A stretch of 64,000 bases of DNA from Silene latifolia (lineage: Eukaryota > Streptophyta > Magnoliopsida > Caryophyllales > Caryophyllaceae): positions 19,123,969 to 19,187,968 of the forward strand of contig NC_133538.1 of NCBI RefSeq assembly GCF_048544455.1, read 5' to 3'. Positions 43,793 to 54,040 of this stretch are shown piece after piece; the stretch's first letter is position 1, and each line of letters opens with the position of its first letter. Position numbers and translations under genes: made by a program. The notes below the pieces were generated by a model. It worked only from the letters and a program-made list of their open reading frames with translations. It searched no databases and was not told the DNA's origin.

Positions 43793-45184
43793 GTGCAGGA
43801 TGCAAATCCGTCAATTAATTTGCATGATTCTATACTTATTGCTGATTTGACGGAGGTTTTAAATTTACGGGAGCTGAAGGTTGCTGATCCTACAGCCAGT
43901 GTTACAGTCCCGTATCCGGAGCGTTTAAAGAATACTAAGCTGGAGCGCAAGTTTGGTAAGTTTTTGGAGATAGTCAAGAACCTTGAGGTAACCATTCCTT
44001 TCACTGATCTAATTACTCAGGTACCCTCTTAAGCTAAATTTATGAAAGACATTTTGAATCGTAAGAGAAATTTTCATGATGATGGTGCTGTTGCTTTTGT
44101 GGAAGAATGAAATGCTCTTTCGCAAATTAACATACCACCTAAATTAAAGTACCCGGGTAGCTTTTCAATTCCCTGCACTATAGGTAACCACGAAATTGGA
44201 AAGGCCCTTTGTGATTTAGGGGCCAAATGTCGGTGTCATGCTTGTCATACATTTTGCGAAAAGCTAAATATTGGTAGACTTAAGGTGACCGATACTACCC
44301 TTCAGATGGCAAATAGTTCGACTCAGAGACCTTTAGGAGTCTTAGAGGATGTACCCGTTCGAGTGGGTAAGTTTTTTATCCCTATCGATTTCGTTGTTTT
44401 GGACATTGCAGAGGACAGTCAGATACCTATTATTTTAGGTAGACCATTTTTACATACAGCTGGGGCTGTAATAGATGTCAAATGCGAAATCATAACCTTA
44501 GAGGTAGGGGATGACACCATTGAGTTCAGTCTTGCTCGTAAGGCTACTGAACCTGCTGATGATGATACGTGTTATTCCATTGATATTATTGATAGGGCTG
44601 TTAATTATAACTTGAGGGAATCTTTAGCCAAGGATCCCCTAACTGATCTAACCCGTTTAGATGAGCGTGCAGATAATACAACGGAGAATGCTGAGAAGCT
44701 AGATGTTTTGGTAGCCTCAATGGAAAGCTACGAGCTCACAGAGGAAGAAGATGAGATGCTCATAAGCCTGGCCAACGAAAATTTGGTAAACACTTGCTAT
44801 ACCATTGAAGCTGATTCTGCCTATGCTGTAGAGGTAAAGGTGCCAGAGCGTAAGCCACTTCCTCCTAATCTTAAGTATGTTTTTCTAGATGATACGGAGC
44901 AGTACCCAGCTATTTTTAGTGCTAAGCTTAATGATGACCAGCTTTCTGCTTTGATGTGTGTGCTTAAGAAAAACAGGAAGGCTTTAGGTTACTCTTTGGA
45001 TGATATTAAGGGCATCAGCCCTGATATTTGTATGCACAGGATAGAGCGGAGGAAGGCCACAAGCCTTACGAGGGGTCAACGCAAGTTGAACCCGAAGATG
45101 CAGGAAGTTGTTATGGCAGAGGTGATGAAACTACTCGATGCAGGTATTATTTATACAGTTGGCAACTCCAAGTGGGTTAGTTGA
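43793..45184 (+). pseudogene. ATH-3 protease region and RT start
   Basis: 43793-44032 encodes ADPTASVTVPYPERLKNTKL and the conserved KFGKFLEIVKNLEV, then a TAA. The protease follows with CDLGA (about 44210), the Athila form of the D-S/T-G triad, but a frameshift directly after it spoils the next residues. 44285-45184 continues with PIILGRPFLHTAGAVIDVKC, the C-terminal part of a retropepsin, and an acidic linker to RT (PKMQEVVMAEVMKLLDAGII). At least one stop (44032) and two frame changes (near 44215 and 45180). Confidence 0.75.
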
Positions 45185-46380
45185 TTCAGTAGTCCCGAAG
45201 AAAGGAGGGACTACCGTGGTTAAGAATGAGAAAAATGAATTAATACCAACACGAGTTGTGACAGGGTGGCGGATGTGCATTGATTATAGACAGTTGAATG
45301 CCGCCACCAAGAAAGACCATTTCCCCCTCCCTTTTGTTGACCAAATGACTGAAAGACTTGCTTCTAACAAGTTTTTCTGTTTTCTAGACGGATATTCAGG
45401 GTTCTTTCAGATCCCTATTCATCCGGATGATCAGAGTATGACCACTTTTACCTGTCCACAGGGTGTTTTTACATACCGTAGAATGCCTTTCGGATTGTGT
45501 AATGCCCCAACTACCTTTCAGAGGTGCATGATGGGGATTTTTTCTGATTATATAGAGAACATTATGGAGGTATTTATGGATGATTTCTCAGTTTATGGTA
45601 ATGACTTTGATCGTTGTTTAGCTAATCTTGATAAAGTCATGCAGCGTTGTATTGATGTTAATCTTGTTTTAAACTGGGAAAAATGTCAGTTTATGGTCAA
45701 TGAGGGAGTTGTGTTAGGGCATCTGATTTCTGATAAGGGTATACATGTTGATAAGGCAAAAGTGCAGGTGATTGAGCAATTGCCTCCTCCCGTGAATGTT
45801 AAAGGAGTGAGGAGTTTCCTTGGTCACGCTGGTTTTTATCAACGTTTCATTAAGGACTTTTCAAAAATTGCTAAACCACTTACACAATTGCTCCTTAAGG
45901 ATACTGTCTTTGAGTTTACTGATGAGTGCCTTTTAGCTTTTAACAGGTTAAAGGAGGCTCTAGTTTCTGCACCAATCATTCAGCCGCCTGATTGGGACCT
46001 CCCATTCGAGATTATGTGTGATGCCAGCGATTATGCGATTGGTGCAGTTTTGGGACAGCGGAAAAATAAAGTTATTATGCGAGCCGAACTCTGGATGAGG
46101 CTCAAGTCAATTATTACACCACTGAGAAGGAGTTTCTAGCTGTAGTTTTTGCCTTAGACAAATTTCGGTCTTATTTGCTAGGTTCTAAGGTTGTTGTTTA
46201 TACTTTACCATGCAAACAACAAGACTCTCTTTCTTAAGAAGGATGCGAAGCCGAGGCTTTTGAGGTGGATACTCCTTTTGCAGGAGTTTGATTTGGAGAT
46301 CAAAGATAAGAAAGGTGCGAGAAATGTGGTGGTGACCATTTATCTCGTCTGCAAATGACGAAAAGGGAGGATTCGTTACC
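45138..46380 (+). pseudogene. ATH-3 reverse transcriptase and RNase H
   Basis: The 45138-46139 frame holds a full gypsy RT: MCIDYRQLNAATKKDHFPLP, CFLDGYSGFFQIPI, MPFGLCNAPTTFQRCM and VFMDDFSVYG (catalytic MDD), then the connection GHAGFYQRFIKDFSK and the RNase H start FEIMCDASDYAIGAVLG. Frameshifts near 46085 and 46200 break the rest of RNase H ([16 protein letters not shown], then PRLLRW) to about 46380. There is no archaeal-type RNase H, as expected for Athila and in contrast to TAT-1 and TAT-2. Confidence 0.85.
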
Positions 46381-46508
46381 CATTAATGATTCTTTTCCCG
46401 ATGAGAGTCTCATAGCTATTTCTAATTCGGGGTCTTATCCACCTCCGTGGTTTGCTTGATTATGCTAATTTTGCTTTGTGACAAAGATACCACCCGAGCT
46501 TTCATGGC
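46381..46508 (+). other. Decayed link between RNase H and integrase in ATH-3
   Basis: Out-of-frame remnants of the linker. No separate gene. Confidence 0.5.
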
Positions 46509-47697
46509 GTGAGGAAGAAGCGGTTCGCTTATGATGCTAGACAATACTTTTGGGATGATCCTTATGTTTTCAAGGAATGCGCAGACGGTCTTATCCGGAG
46601 ATGTGTGCCTCAGTGGGAGGTGAAGGATATCCTAGAAGCTTGCCACTCTTCTGCCTATGGTGGTCACCATGGTTCATCCCGGACTGTGGCTAAGGTACTC
46701 CAATCTGGTTTCTATTGGCCAACTTTGCATGCAGATAGTCGCAATTTTGTTGCTGAGTGCGATGCTTGTCAAAGATCAGGGAATATTTCAAAGAGACATG
46801 AGATGCCACAGGTAGGCATTCTAGAGGTTAAGATTTTTGATGTCTGGGGCATTGATTATCAAGGACTTTTTCTGAGCAGTCAAGGTAATAAATATATCCT
46901 CGTAGCTGTAGATTATGTGTCCAAATGGGTAGAAGCTATCGCTACTCCCCATTGCGATGCAAAAGCTGTGATTAAGCTATTTAAAAAGATTATTTTCCCT
47001 CGTTTTGGTGTACCTAGGGTTGTCATTAGCGATGGAGGAATGCATTTTAAAGAGAAACAACTTAGTACTTTATTGACTAAATTCGGTGTCCAACATCGTA
47101 GAGGTTTGGGGTATCATCCCAAAACTAGTGGTCAGGTTGAGATTTCTAACCGAGAATTGAAAGAAGTTTTAGCTAAAGTTGTTTCTAAATCACGGAAAGA
47201 TTGGAGTCTTAAGTTAGATGATGTCTTATGGGCTTATAGGACCGCGTTTAAAACGCCAATTGGGATGTCACCATTCCGATTGATTTATGGTAAGACATGT
47301 CATTTACCTGTTGAGTTGGAGCGTAAATCTTGGTGGGCTATATGTGATTTGAATTTGGATCCTAACCTCTCTCGTGAGAAACGCATGACACAGCTGAATG
47401 AGCTGGAGGAATTTAGGCTGCTGGCATATGATAATGATAGGATCTACAAAGAGAAGACGAAGCGCTGGCACGACAAGAGAATCATTAAGCGCGAGTTCCA
47501 TATTGGCGATAAGGTACTTCTTTTTAATGCTCGTATCCGTTTATTTTCTGGTAAGCTGAAATCCAGGTGGACTGACCTCATCTGGAGACCAATTCAAACT
47601 GAACGTTCAATACGTGAAACACTATCACGGTGCAGACGAATTTGTTGGGCAGGTCGAAGTACTATACTTTGACCCAATTTTAGAAGCTGCAAATTGA
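46509..47697 (+). pseudogene. ATH-3 integrase
   Basis: An intact frame to 47672. Zinc site [20 protein letters not shown] with CDACQRSG; core with [15 protein letters not shown] and QVEISNRE, providing D, D and E; then [20 protein letters not shown] and the C-terminal part with KRWHDKRI and [20 protein letters not shown]. Near 47565 about 60 bp present in ATH-2 (SSPYTVTAV text) are missing and the frame shifts; in the other frame the natural end, [14 protein letters not shown] to LEAAN, stops at 47697. The catalytic core looks complete. Confidence 0.85.
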
Positions 47698-47705
47698 GAT
47701 AAGAA

Positions 47706-47752
47706 GGTCGTGCGGGACCTCTTAAACCAGCGCTACCCGGGAGGCAACCCGG
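47706..47752 (+). other. Conserved post-pol block of ATH-3
   Basis: GGTCGTGCGGGACCTCTTAA followed by CCGGGAGGCAACCCGG, which can form a short stem. Nearly the same as 31063-31110 (minus) in ATH-2. Confidence 0.7.
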
Positions 47753-47997
47753 TTTATAAAATCATTGTAATTAGGAACTTTACAGTTTTATTTAATTTTT
47801 GCATTAAGAGCTTTAGTTATTTCATTTTAATTAGCAATTTCTTTTTTGGAACAATGTGCGCCTTTGAGAATGTTTGCAGGTAATTAATTTATGCAAAGTG
47901 CGTAGGATGATCTACTGGATGTCGATGAGAGAAAGACGGGAAATTGAATTGGAAAAATAACTTTTTGACATATTTGAAATTAATTGCCAGCACAAGC

Positions 47998-48172
47998 AGT
48001 CGATCGACCAAGTTCACCAGTCGATCGACTGAGGAGTAATAGGCAGAGGCTGTTTCATAGAGAGATTGGTCGCTCGACTGAGTGAGATAGTCGATCGACC
48101 ACCACGCAACATCAGAGAGCTGTATAAGGGAAGAATGGTCGATCGACTGGGTCAGATAGTCGATCGACCACC
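47998..48172. repeat. TCGATCGAC array downstream of ATH-3 pol
   Basis: Six copies in three pairs; in each pair the two words are about 22 bp apart and face a GGGTCAGATAG-like spacer. A related pair lies at 51092-51126, before the right LTR. Confidence 0.85.
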
Positions 48173-48690
48173 GCGCGAAACCAGTGGGCAATTTAATAGG
48201 GAAGTCATAACTCTTCTTTCATTCATTCATTCATTTTCATTCAATCAAAAATCAGAGAAAACCCTAGTCTTTTTTCCCCTTTTCGCGATTCTTGCTACTC
48301 TACACTTTAATCTCGATTTTTCTTGCTCAAATTCCCGAGTTCTCCTCAAAGGTATGTCTCTAATCCTTATTTGTCCTTTAAATTCGATTTTCGCTGAACT
48401 TTTGTGCCCAAATTTCGAGCATTGATACATTGTGTCGGAAAAATCGATTTAAGGAAGATTGATTTGGAGTTGATTTCTTGTCGAATCTATGCTTTAATTG
48501 CACTTGCTATCCTTTTCCCTTGATTTTCGAGACATCATAGCAACTAGGAGATGCTTAATTCCGTTTTCCCCAATTTTTCGAAACCCTAATTTCGTGTTCA
48601 ATTTCTGATTTTGTTTAGGGTTTTATAAATTGACATTGTCAAAGGTTATGGGAAGCTAGTTGTTGATTTGTTCATTTTGTAGGAAGCAAC
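48173..48690 (+). other. Leader between ATH-3 pol and the last ORF
   Basis: CT-rich stretch with TTTCATTCATTCATTCATTTTC near 48217, then several TTTTTCC and AACCCTAG words, resembling a plant 5' leader with possible introns (GGTATGTC at 48351, TTGTAG at 48676-48681). This fits expression of the last ORF from a spliced or separate transcript. No gene otherwise. Confidence 0.4.
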
Positions 48691-48691
48691 A

Positions 48692-50148
48692 ATGACAAAA
48701 GGGAAGCAGACGATGTTCGATGTTCAAAGGGCGGTCCATCGGGGAGCAATAAACGGCCGCGGGGTCCGCCGTTAATGATCGAGGACACTACGGATAGTCT
48801 ACCTGACTATCCCCAGGTTACTTTCTCTACCTCTACTCAACGAGCTAAATTCATTACCTTTGTCGAAAAAATAAAAGTTCAGGCCACTCGTTTTCTTCAT
48901 AGGCCAACTTTAGAGAAACTAGGGTGTCTTGAATCTGTCGTGTCTCTGCTAAATGGGACAGGGATGTCAGGAGTGGTGGACATGGCTGAGTTCACCTACT
49001 ACACTCTTACCCTTGAGTTTTTCTCATCTTTTGCTTTCGACCAGACCACCTTTGAAGCCAATAGGAGTAGTTCTTGTATTTATTTTCGGCTATTCAATGT
49101 CACCTACTCCTTGACATTGGCCAAATTTGCTGGTTATTTGGGTCTTTGTTTTGAGGGTAACACCTCGGAACCTTCTGATGTGCACAGGGTAATGTGGTCG
49201 TGTATCTCTGACTGGAACGGCCCTAAGAGGACGGGCACTTCCGTCCACTTACCCCCTTTTCGTTATTTTTTCCGGTTAATGGGTAATACCATTTTCGGCC
49301 GCAAGGAGTCAAATAATGTTAATACCATTGAATTGTCTATCTCGGCGGGCTATCTGAACATTAAAAGTCGGGTAGCCCGTATTTATAACATAGCTTATTT
49401 GACTGCCTCTCACTTTCACACCATAAGTGAGGGTACCTCTTTGGCCACTATTGTTTGTGGTGGGTTGGTGACTCGTATCGCCAACCGTCTGGTTCTTGTC
49501 TTCCCTAGAGAGGAGGCCCCTCTTGAACTTGACACACGCTTCATGGACCTTGAGTACGCCAGGTCTGTGAAGTGGGTTGATACACGGGGTCGGTGAAAGA
49601 TTGATTCTTCCATTTGCGACTCCATCCCTATCCTTGGCCTCCCTCCCATCTTGCCCCTTACCACTGTTTTGGGGGCGACTCGTCCGCCCTTGCCTAGCTA
49701 CAGGCTCCCTATTAGGGCGGGCACCACTACTTCTAGTACCTCGAGGCGAGCTCGTGCCTCCTCTTCACAGGCCCCCTCCTCCTCCACTCCTGCTCCCACA
49801 GGTTTCCCGGCCACTTTTCGTCCCCCTACACCTATTGTTATCCCTGCGGTCATGGACCAAAGGGCGGTTTCACGTGTGTTGGGTGACTTGTGCAGGAGCT
49901 TTGATCAGCACAGGATAGACATGGCACTGGCCATGTACCCAGTTTACGAGGAGTACGCTCGGACGGGGATGCTCCCACGAGGTCCCTGGACTCACCCGTC
50001 CTTCTTTGTTCCCCCGGTGGGCGGATACCCTCCGCCTGCTACGAGGTCTACTCCCACGACTACTACTGCCGCTGCTGCTAAGGCGGAAGAGGAGGACGAC
50101 TCGGAGTCCGAGGAGGAGAGTGGTTCTGAGTATGACGGTGGTGACTAG
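48692..50148 (+). pseudogene. ATH-3 post-pol ORF (Athila ORF1-like, PF03078-type)
   Basis: The candidate ATG lies near 48692 (MTKGKQTMFDVQRAV); one frame change near 48745 leads into the main frame, open from MIEDTTDSLPDYPQV. It shows the conserved Athila text LEKLGCLESVVSLLNGTGMS and YYTLTLEFFSSF, then VNTIELSISAGYLN and ARSVKWVDTRGR. A TGA at 49594-49596 interrupts it; the same frame continues with a Ser/Thr/Pro/Ala-rich part and an acidic tail (EEEDDSESEEESGSEYD) to 50148. No signal peptide or membrane segment is visible, so it is not an obvious envelope. Function unknown. Confidence 0.75.
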
Positions 50149-51864
50149 ATGTATTATGACCTCCCCTTTTTTTGGCTGGTTTGGGGAGGTCGTCTTTTGT
50201 GAGTTTCCGATCCTTTTTTGTTAGTTTCCTTTTATTATATTGTTGCTTATTTTCTTCCCTATATTGCTGTTGATGCTGGTGATTTGCTACTGAGCACAAT
50301 GAGGGCATTGTGCGTTTTGGTTTGGGGAGGGTATTTGTATATGTCTATTGCATCTGCATTTGTTTTTTATTGCATTTCAGTCACATGTTTATTGAATTCA
50401 GCTTTCATTTATTTTTAATTCAAAAAAAAAAGAACAAAAAATTTGAAAAACCACCAAAAAATTCAAAAAATCACGTTTACTTTCGCATTTAGGTCGAGTC
50501 GGAACGGAAGGATTTCAATGATGAGTTTGCCTTACATATTGTCTCATTGCCCTTTCCTTGCACTTTGAACATTTCCAAGTATGTCATTTGCATAGTCTAC
50601 ACGTTTTTGTTGGAATTCTGCTAAACGAATAGACTTGACTCAATATTGGCAAGCTACTTAAATTTCTAAGGATAGAGCTTAATAAATCGGTGACATTCAT
50701 GACCGATTTCATGTAGGAATGAGAGTAGTTTCTCCTTATAAGGCATGCCACATTAATTTGCATAAGCATGAGTCTAGTCTACTTGATACCTGTATGCATT
50801 CGGGTCAGTGGTTTGTTGACACATGTGGTAGAGGTTACCCTTTCTCATTTTGCCCGTAAACCTCACAAAGCCAAATTTGCCCTTTTTGTCCCATTTAGCT
50901 ACATACTAAATTTAGCCACCCTAGCCGAGCTAGTAAAGGTAGTAAGTCGGGAATGCTGTCTTGTGATTTGGTTTTTATTATCTTGTTGGATGAACTTTGG
51001 GTAAGGGAAGCTATGACTTGAAAAAAAATGAAATGAAAAAAAAAAAAGAAAGTGAACTGAACTAGGCAGTGAGTAGCAGTCCAACAGGGGTGGTCGATCG
51101 ACTGGGTCTGATGGTCGATCGACTGCCCGTCCAGGATTTGAAGAGAAAAAAAAAGTCAGAAAAGAAAAGAAAGAAAATGAAAAAAAAGAGAGAGAGATCA
51201 CATGTTTAAAATGATTTTCGGATGGTGATTTCTTAATTCCCATGAGCTATTCATATTATTTGAGGATTTATATTTTATTGGAGAATTGTGAGTTCTATGC
51301 TCATGATATTTGAGCATTGGTGTTATTTTTGGTAAGTGGAAGTAAGAAGTGGATTTGCTTATAATTTGGTTTAGTGGTTATTAGCTCGGCTTAACCCCTC
51401 TTTCCCAAATTCATTTTAGCCTCTTTTTACCTCTAGCCTCACAATCCCAATTCGCCTCGGCATGTGTCATGGTCATTAAATGGTTGGAAAGCATATGCAC
51501 GGTTGTAGAGACTTTATTCATGTTAGATTGCAGGCATGTCCTTATGGGTCGTAAATAGGTGAGAGTCTTATTTTTATCACTCTTTTGTCTTGCACAATAC
51601 ATCTTATCTTGTACTTAAATGAGCGAATGAGTGACTCGTGAGAGTCCGATATATACGAGTCTTGCAAGGTCAAAGGTTTAGCAAATTTTTTAACATGTTC
51701 AACTCGTTTGCATTTGAAAAGATACTTGGATGTTAATAGTTGCATTAAATTGGTTGGGTATGACGGTTTGTATTAGCTCTGAGCATGAAATCCGTTCCAT
51801 TAAAGGTTTTTAGTCAGGTCATAGTGCTTGCTTGGGGACAAGCAAGGTTTGGTTTGGAGAGATT
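50149..51864 (+). other. 3' noncoding region and polypurine tract of ATH-3
   Basis: Contains AATGAGGGCATTGTG and TTTGGTTTGGGGAGGG (50297-50335), matching ATH-2; A-rich simple sequence near 50425-50470, 51020-51050 and 51145-51200; and one TCGATCGAC pair at 51092-51126. GGTTTGGAGAGATT just before 51865 is the likely polypurine tract. No supported gene. Confidence 0.65.
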
Positions 51865-53162
51865 TGATACGTGCATATTCTATACACTTATTTGCAGTTT
51901 TGGCACGTATTTATATGCTTATTTGTTAGCTTAAAGCTACTATTTCTCCCGAAACGGTTTACTTTGGAATTTCTATGATTTATTGTAGGAATGAGTGGAA
52001 GTAAGCTAAATCAAGCTTAAATCGTCCTCCAGAAGCAATTTTATGGAAACTTGGAAGATGGGAGTTCGGACTTGCTCACCTTGGGATGCGTGCATGAAGT
52101 GAAGAGGCCGTTTGGAAGAGAAAAGAAGTTACTGCACAGCGTCGTTGGTCGATCGACCAACATCTCCAGTCGATCGACCGTGGAGGTTCAGCAGAAGTGG
52201 TGCGTACTGTACTGGCTGGTCGATCGACCATGCCACTTAGTCGATCGACCAGGCCGCGAAGCTGTTGATTATTTTATGTTTTAGTCTTTTAAAAGCCCAA
52301 TTGTAATTAATCTTTGGGAGGACGTTTTATCAGTAGAAGGCAACAATAACTTAGGTTATGCTTTGGATTTCAACAACTGAAGTTTTTAGATCTAGTTTTG
52401 GGGAACAAGAAAGTGAGACGACGGATTTCAATTTTAATTACTTTGTTCATCAATCCTTTAGTAAGCTTTAATACAATTTCCTTCTCCTCTTATTTCTTAT
52501 CAATTTAATTCTTGTTGTTACTAGTTTATATTCAAGTAATTCAGTTTTAATCCTTCATCTTAAATTCAATTTCAATCATGTCAATTTTATTCTTTGTCTC
52601 TAATTTTGCAATTGTTATAGTTTTAATCATGCATACCTAATTATCTTGATCGGGAACGAGGTGAGCCATGGCGTAAATTAGGGCTGATTTTGTTAGTATG
52701 ATTTCTTCCGTATCGATCTTATTACCTTTTGATAAACCCGTCTTGCTAGATTGAAATATTAGTAGGTTAGGTTTTCATTAGTTTTGGAATTTCCTTTGAG
52801 CGAAAGCTTTGAGAAATTCTAGGGAATTAGAAGACCGTAAGGTTAAATTTGAGCATTGATCGAAAGACTTGCTCATGTTCCCTGAGACCGTATTACAAGA
52901 CCTCTGCTATCTTCTTAACCTGACCTTTGCCATGGTGAACCGAAGTTCCTGATCTCTCTTTTATCTTATTTGAGAAACTTTTTATTTTACTTGCAATTTA
53001 GTTCTAAACCAATTCACAAACCCCCCTTTTAATTGTTACTTCAATAAATTAAAAATAGAAAATAGAATTGATCTTGTCTCTCTGTGGTTCGACCCTTACT
53101 ATCACTAGCTATAGTTTTAGTTTGGATTATAAATTTAATTTTGATACAAAACAACGGTATCA
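51865..53162 (+). repeat. Right LTR of ATH-3
   Basis: 1,298 bp, about 98% identical to the left LTR by hand comparison. It has four TCGATCGAC-type words at 52143-52250 where the left LTR has one decayed (TTGATCGACC at 41378). Confidence 0.95.
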
Positions 53163-53824
53163 ACTTCAGTGGGTAGTTGGACACAACATGTATGGTGTGG
53201 GACTCAAAATAGGGGTGCAGCTTGTAAGATGCTACTACCAAGGCTAGTACTAGTTTTTCGAGAGATGTGTACCTGGTTTCTGCCGGCAACAGAGATTTGC
53301 TTACATAATATACTTGCCTCTGTTCCTTCTCCTGCTCTCTGACTAGAACGACACTTACAGCCACCTCTGTGACGGCTAGGTAGAGGAACAGTGGTTCTCC
53401 TAGTTCCGGCTTTGACAGCAGCGGTGGGTTGCTGAGGTAGTGCTTCAGCTCTCTAAATGCTTTCTCGTGGTCCGCGGTCCACTTGAACTTCTGGCTCTTT
53501 CTTAGTATGTCGTAGAATAGCCTACACTTATCTGAGGACCTTGAGATGAACCTGCTCAGGGCTGCTACCTTGCCAGCTAGTCTTTGAACGTCCTTAGGCT
53601 TTTCAGGTGACTCTAATTGCAAAACGACCCTGATCTGCTCGACGCTGGCTTCTATCCCTCTTTGAGTTACAATGTAGCATAAGAATTTTCCAGAGGATAC
53701 ACGAAGGTACATTTAGATGGATTTAGCTTCATTTTGTATTCCCTCAGGGTGCTGAATGTTTCTGCCAGATGCTGCATATGATTTTTGGCTTTCTCTGATT
53801 TCACCACCATATCATCGATATATA
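53163..53824 (-). pseudogene. TAT-2 pol, 5' part: RT end and RNase H start
   Basis: Leftward from CACTA-1: YIDDMVVKSEKAKNHMQHLA (the RT catalytic box at the very edge), thumb and connection (a frame change near 53705; GIEASVEQIRVVLQLESPEK), DVQRLAGKVAALSRFISRSS, then the canonical RNase H (KFKWTADHEKAFRELKHYLS to SLEKLVLALVVASYKLHPYF and VVSNYPLK). Beyond 53163 the frame would run into the ATH-3 LTR; across ATH-3 it continues as SVMRRPEL at 41006. Confidence 0.85.
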
Positions 53825-54040
53825 CACTACTACAATTATACTCAAAGAGGACGCCCCTTAGAGTACGGTTGGACACGAAATCGTCTTATATCAGTCAAAA
53901 AATTTGGCGCCATTAGTGAATACATACTTAGGACGGTTAATAGAGACAACCGTCCTCGTTGTAAAAGTACCAAGGACGGTTGGTCAATAAAACCGTCTTC
54001 TTATTAAAATACAAGACGGTTATAATACACGACCGTCTTC
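53825..54040. repeat. CACTA terminal and subterminal repeats
   Basis: After the CACTACTACAA end, (A/G)GACGGTT or its complement AACCGTC(C/T) occurs about seven times within 180 bp, in both orientations, including a palindromic pair GACGGTTATAATACACGACC (54015-54034). CACTA transposons carry such arrays as binding sites for their TNPA-type protein. Confidence 0.75.

Larger units (their letters stand above)
41012..53162 (+). mobile_element. ATH-3: full-length Athila-type retrotransposon
   Basis: LTRs 41012-42310 (1,299 bp) and 51865-53162 (1,298 bp) lie in direct orientation and are flanked by a perfect duplication ACTTC (41007-41011 and 53163-53167). It has a primer site after the left LTR and a purine-rich tract before the right LTR. 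Gag, protease, RT-RNase H, integrase and a post-pol ORF are all present. By hand I count about 24 substitutions and one indel between the LTRs, about 98% identity. Frameshifts in pol and a stop in the last ORF make it non-autonomous now. Confidence 0.95.
34950..53824 (-). mobile_element. TAT-2: Tat-lineage Ty3/gypsy element, split by ATH-3 and CACTA-1
   Basis: Minus strand. Visible are the 3' LTR (34950-35548), an antisense gene (plus), a repetitive spacer, integrase, archaeal-type RNase H and the 3' half of RNase H, then ATH-3, then the rest of RNase H and the RT. CACTA-1 starts at 53825, so gag and the 5' LTR should lie beyond CACTA-1, outside the window. The gene order is the same as in TAT-1. 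Confidence 0.85.

Noticed and set aside
48692..50148. Retroviral envelope in ATH-3
   Set aside because: No signal peptide, no membrane segment and no cleavage site. The text fits the Athila ORF1-type protein instead.
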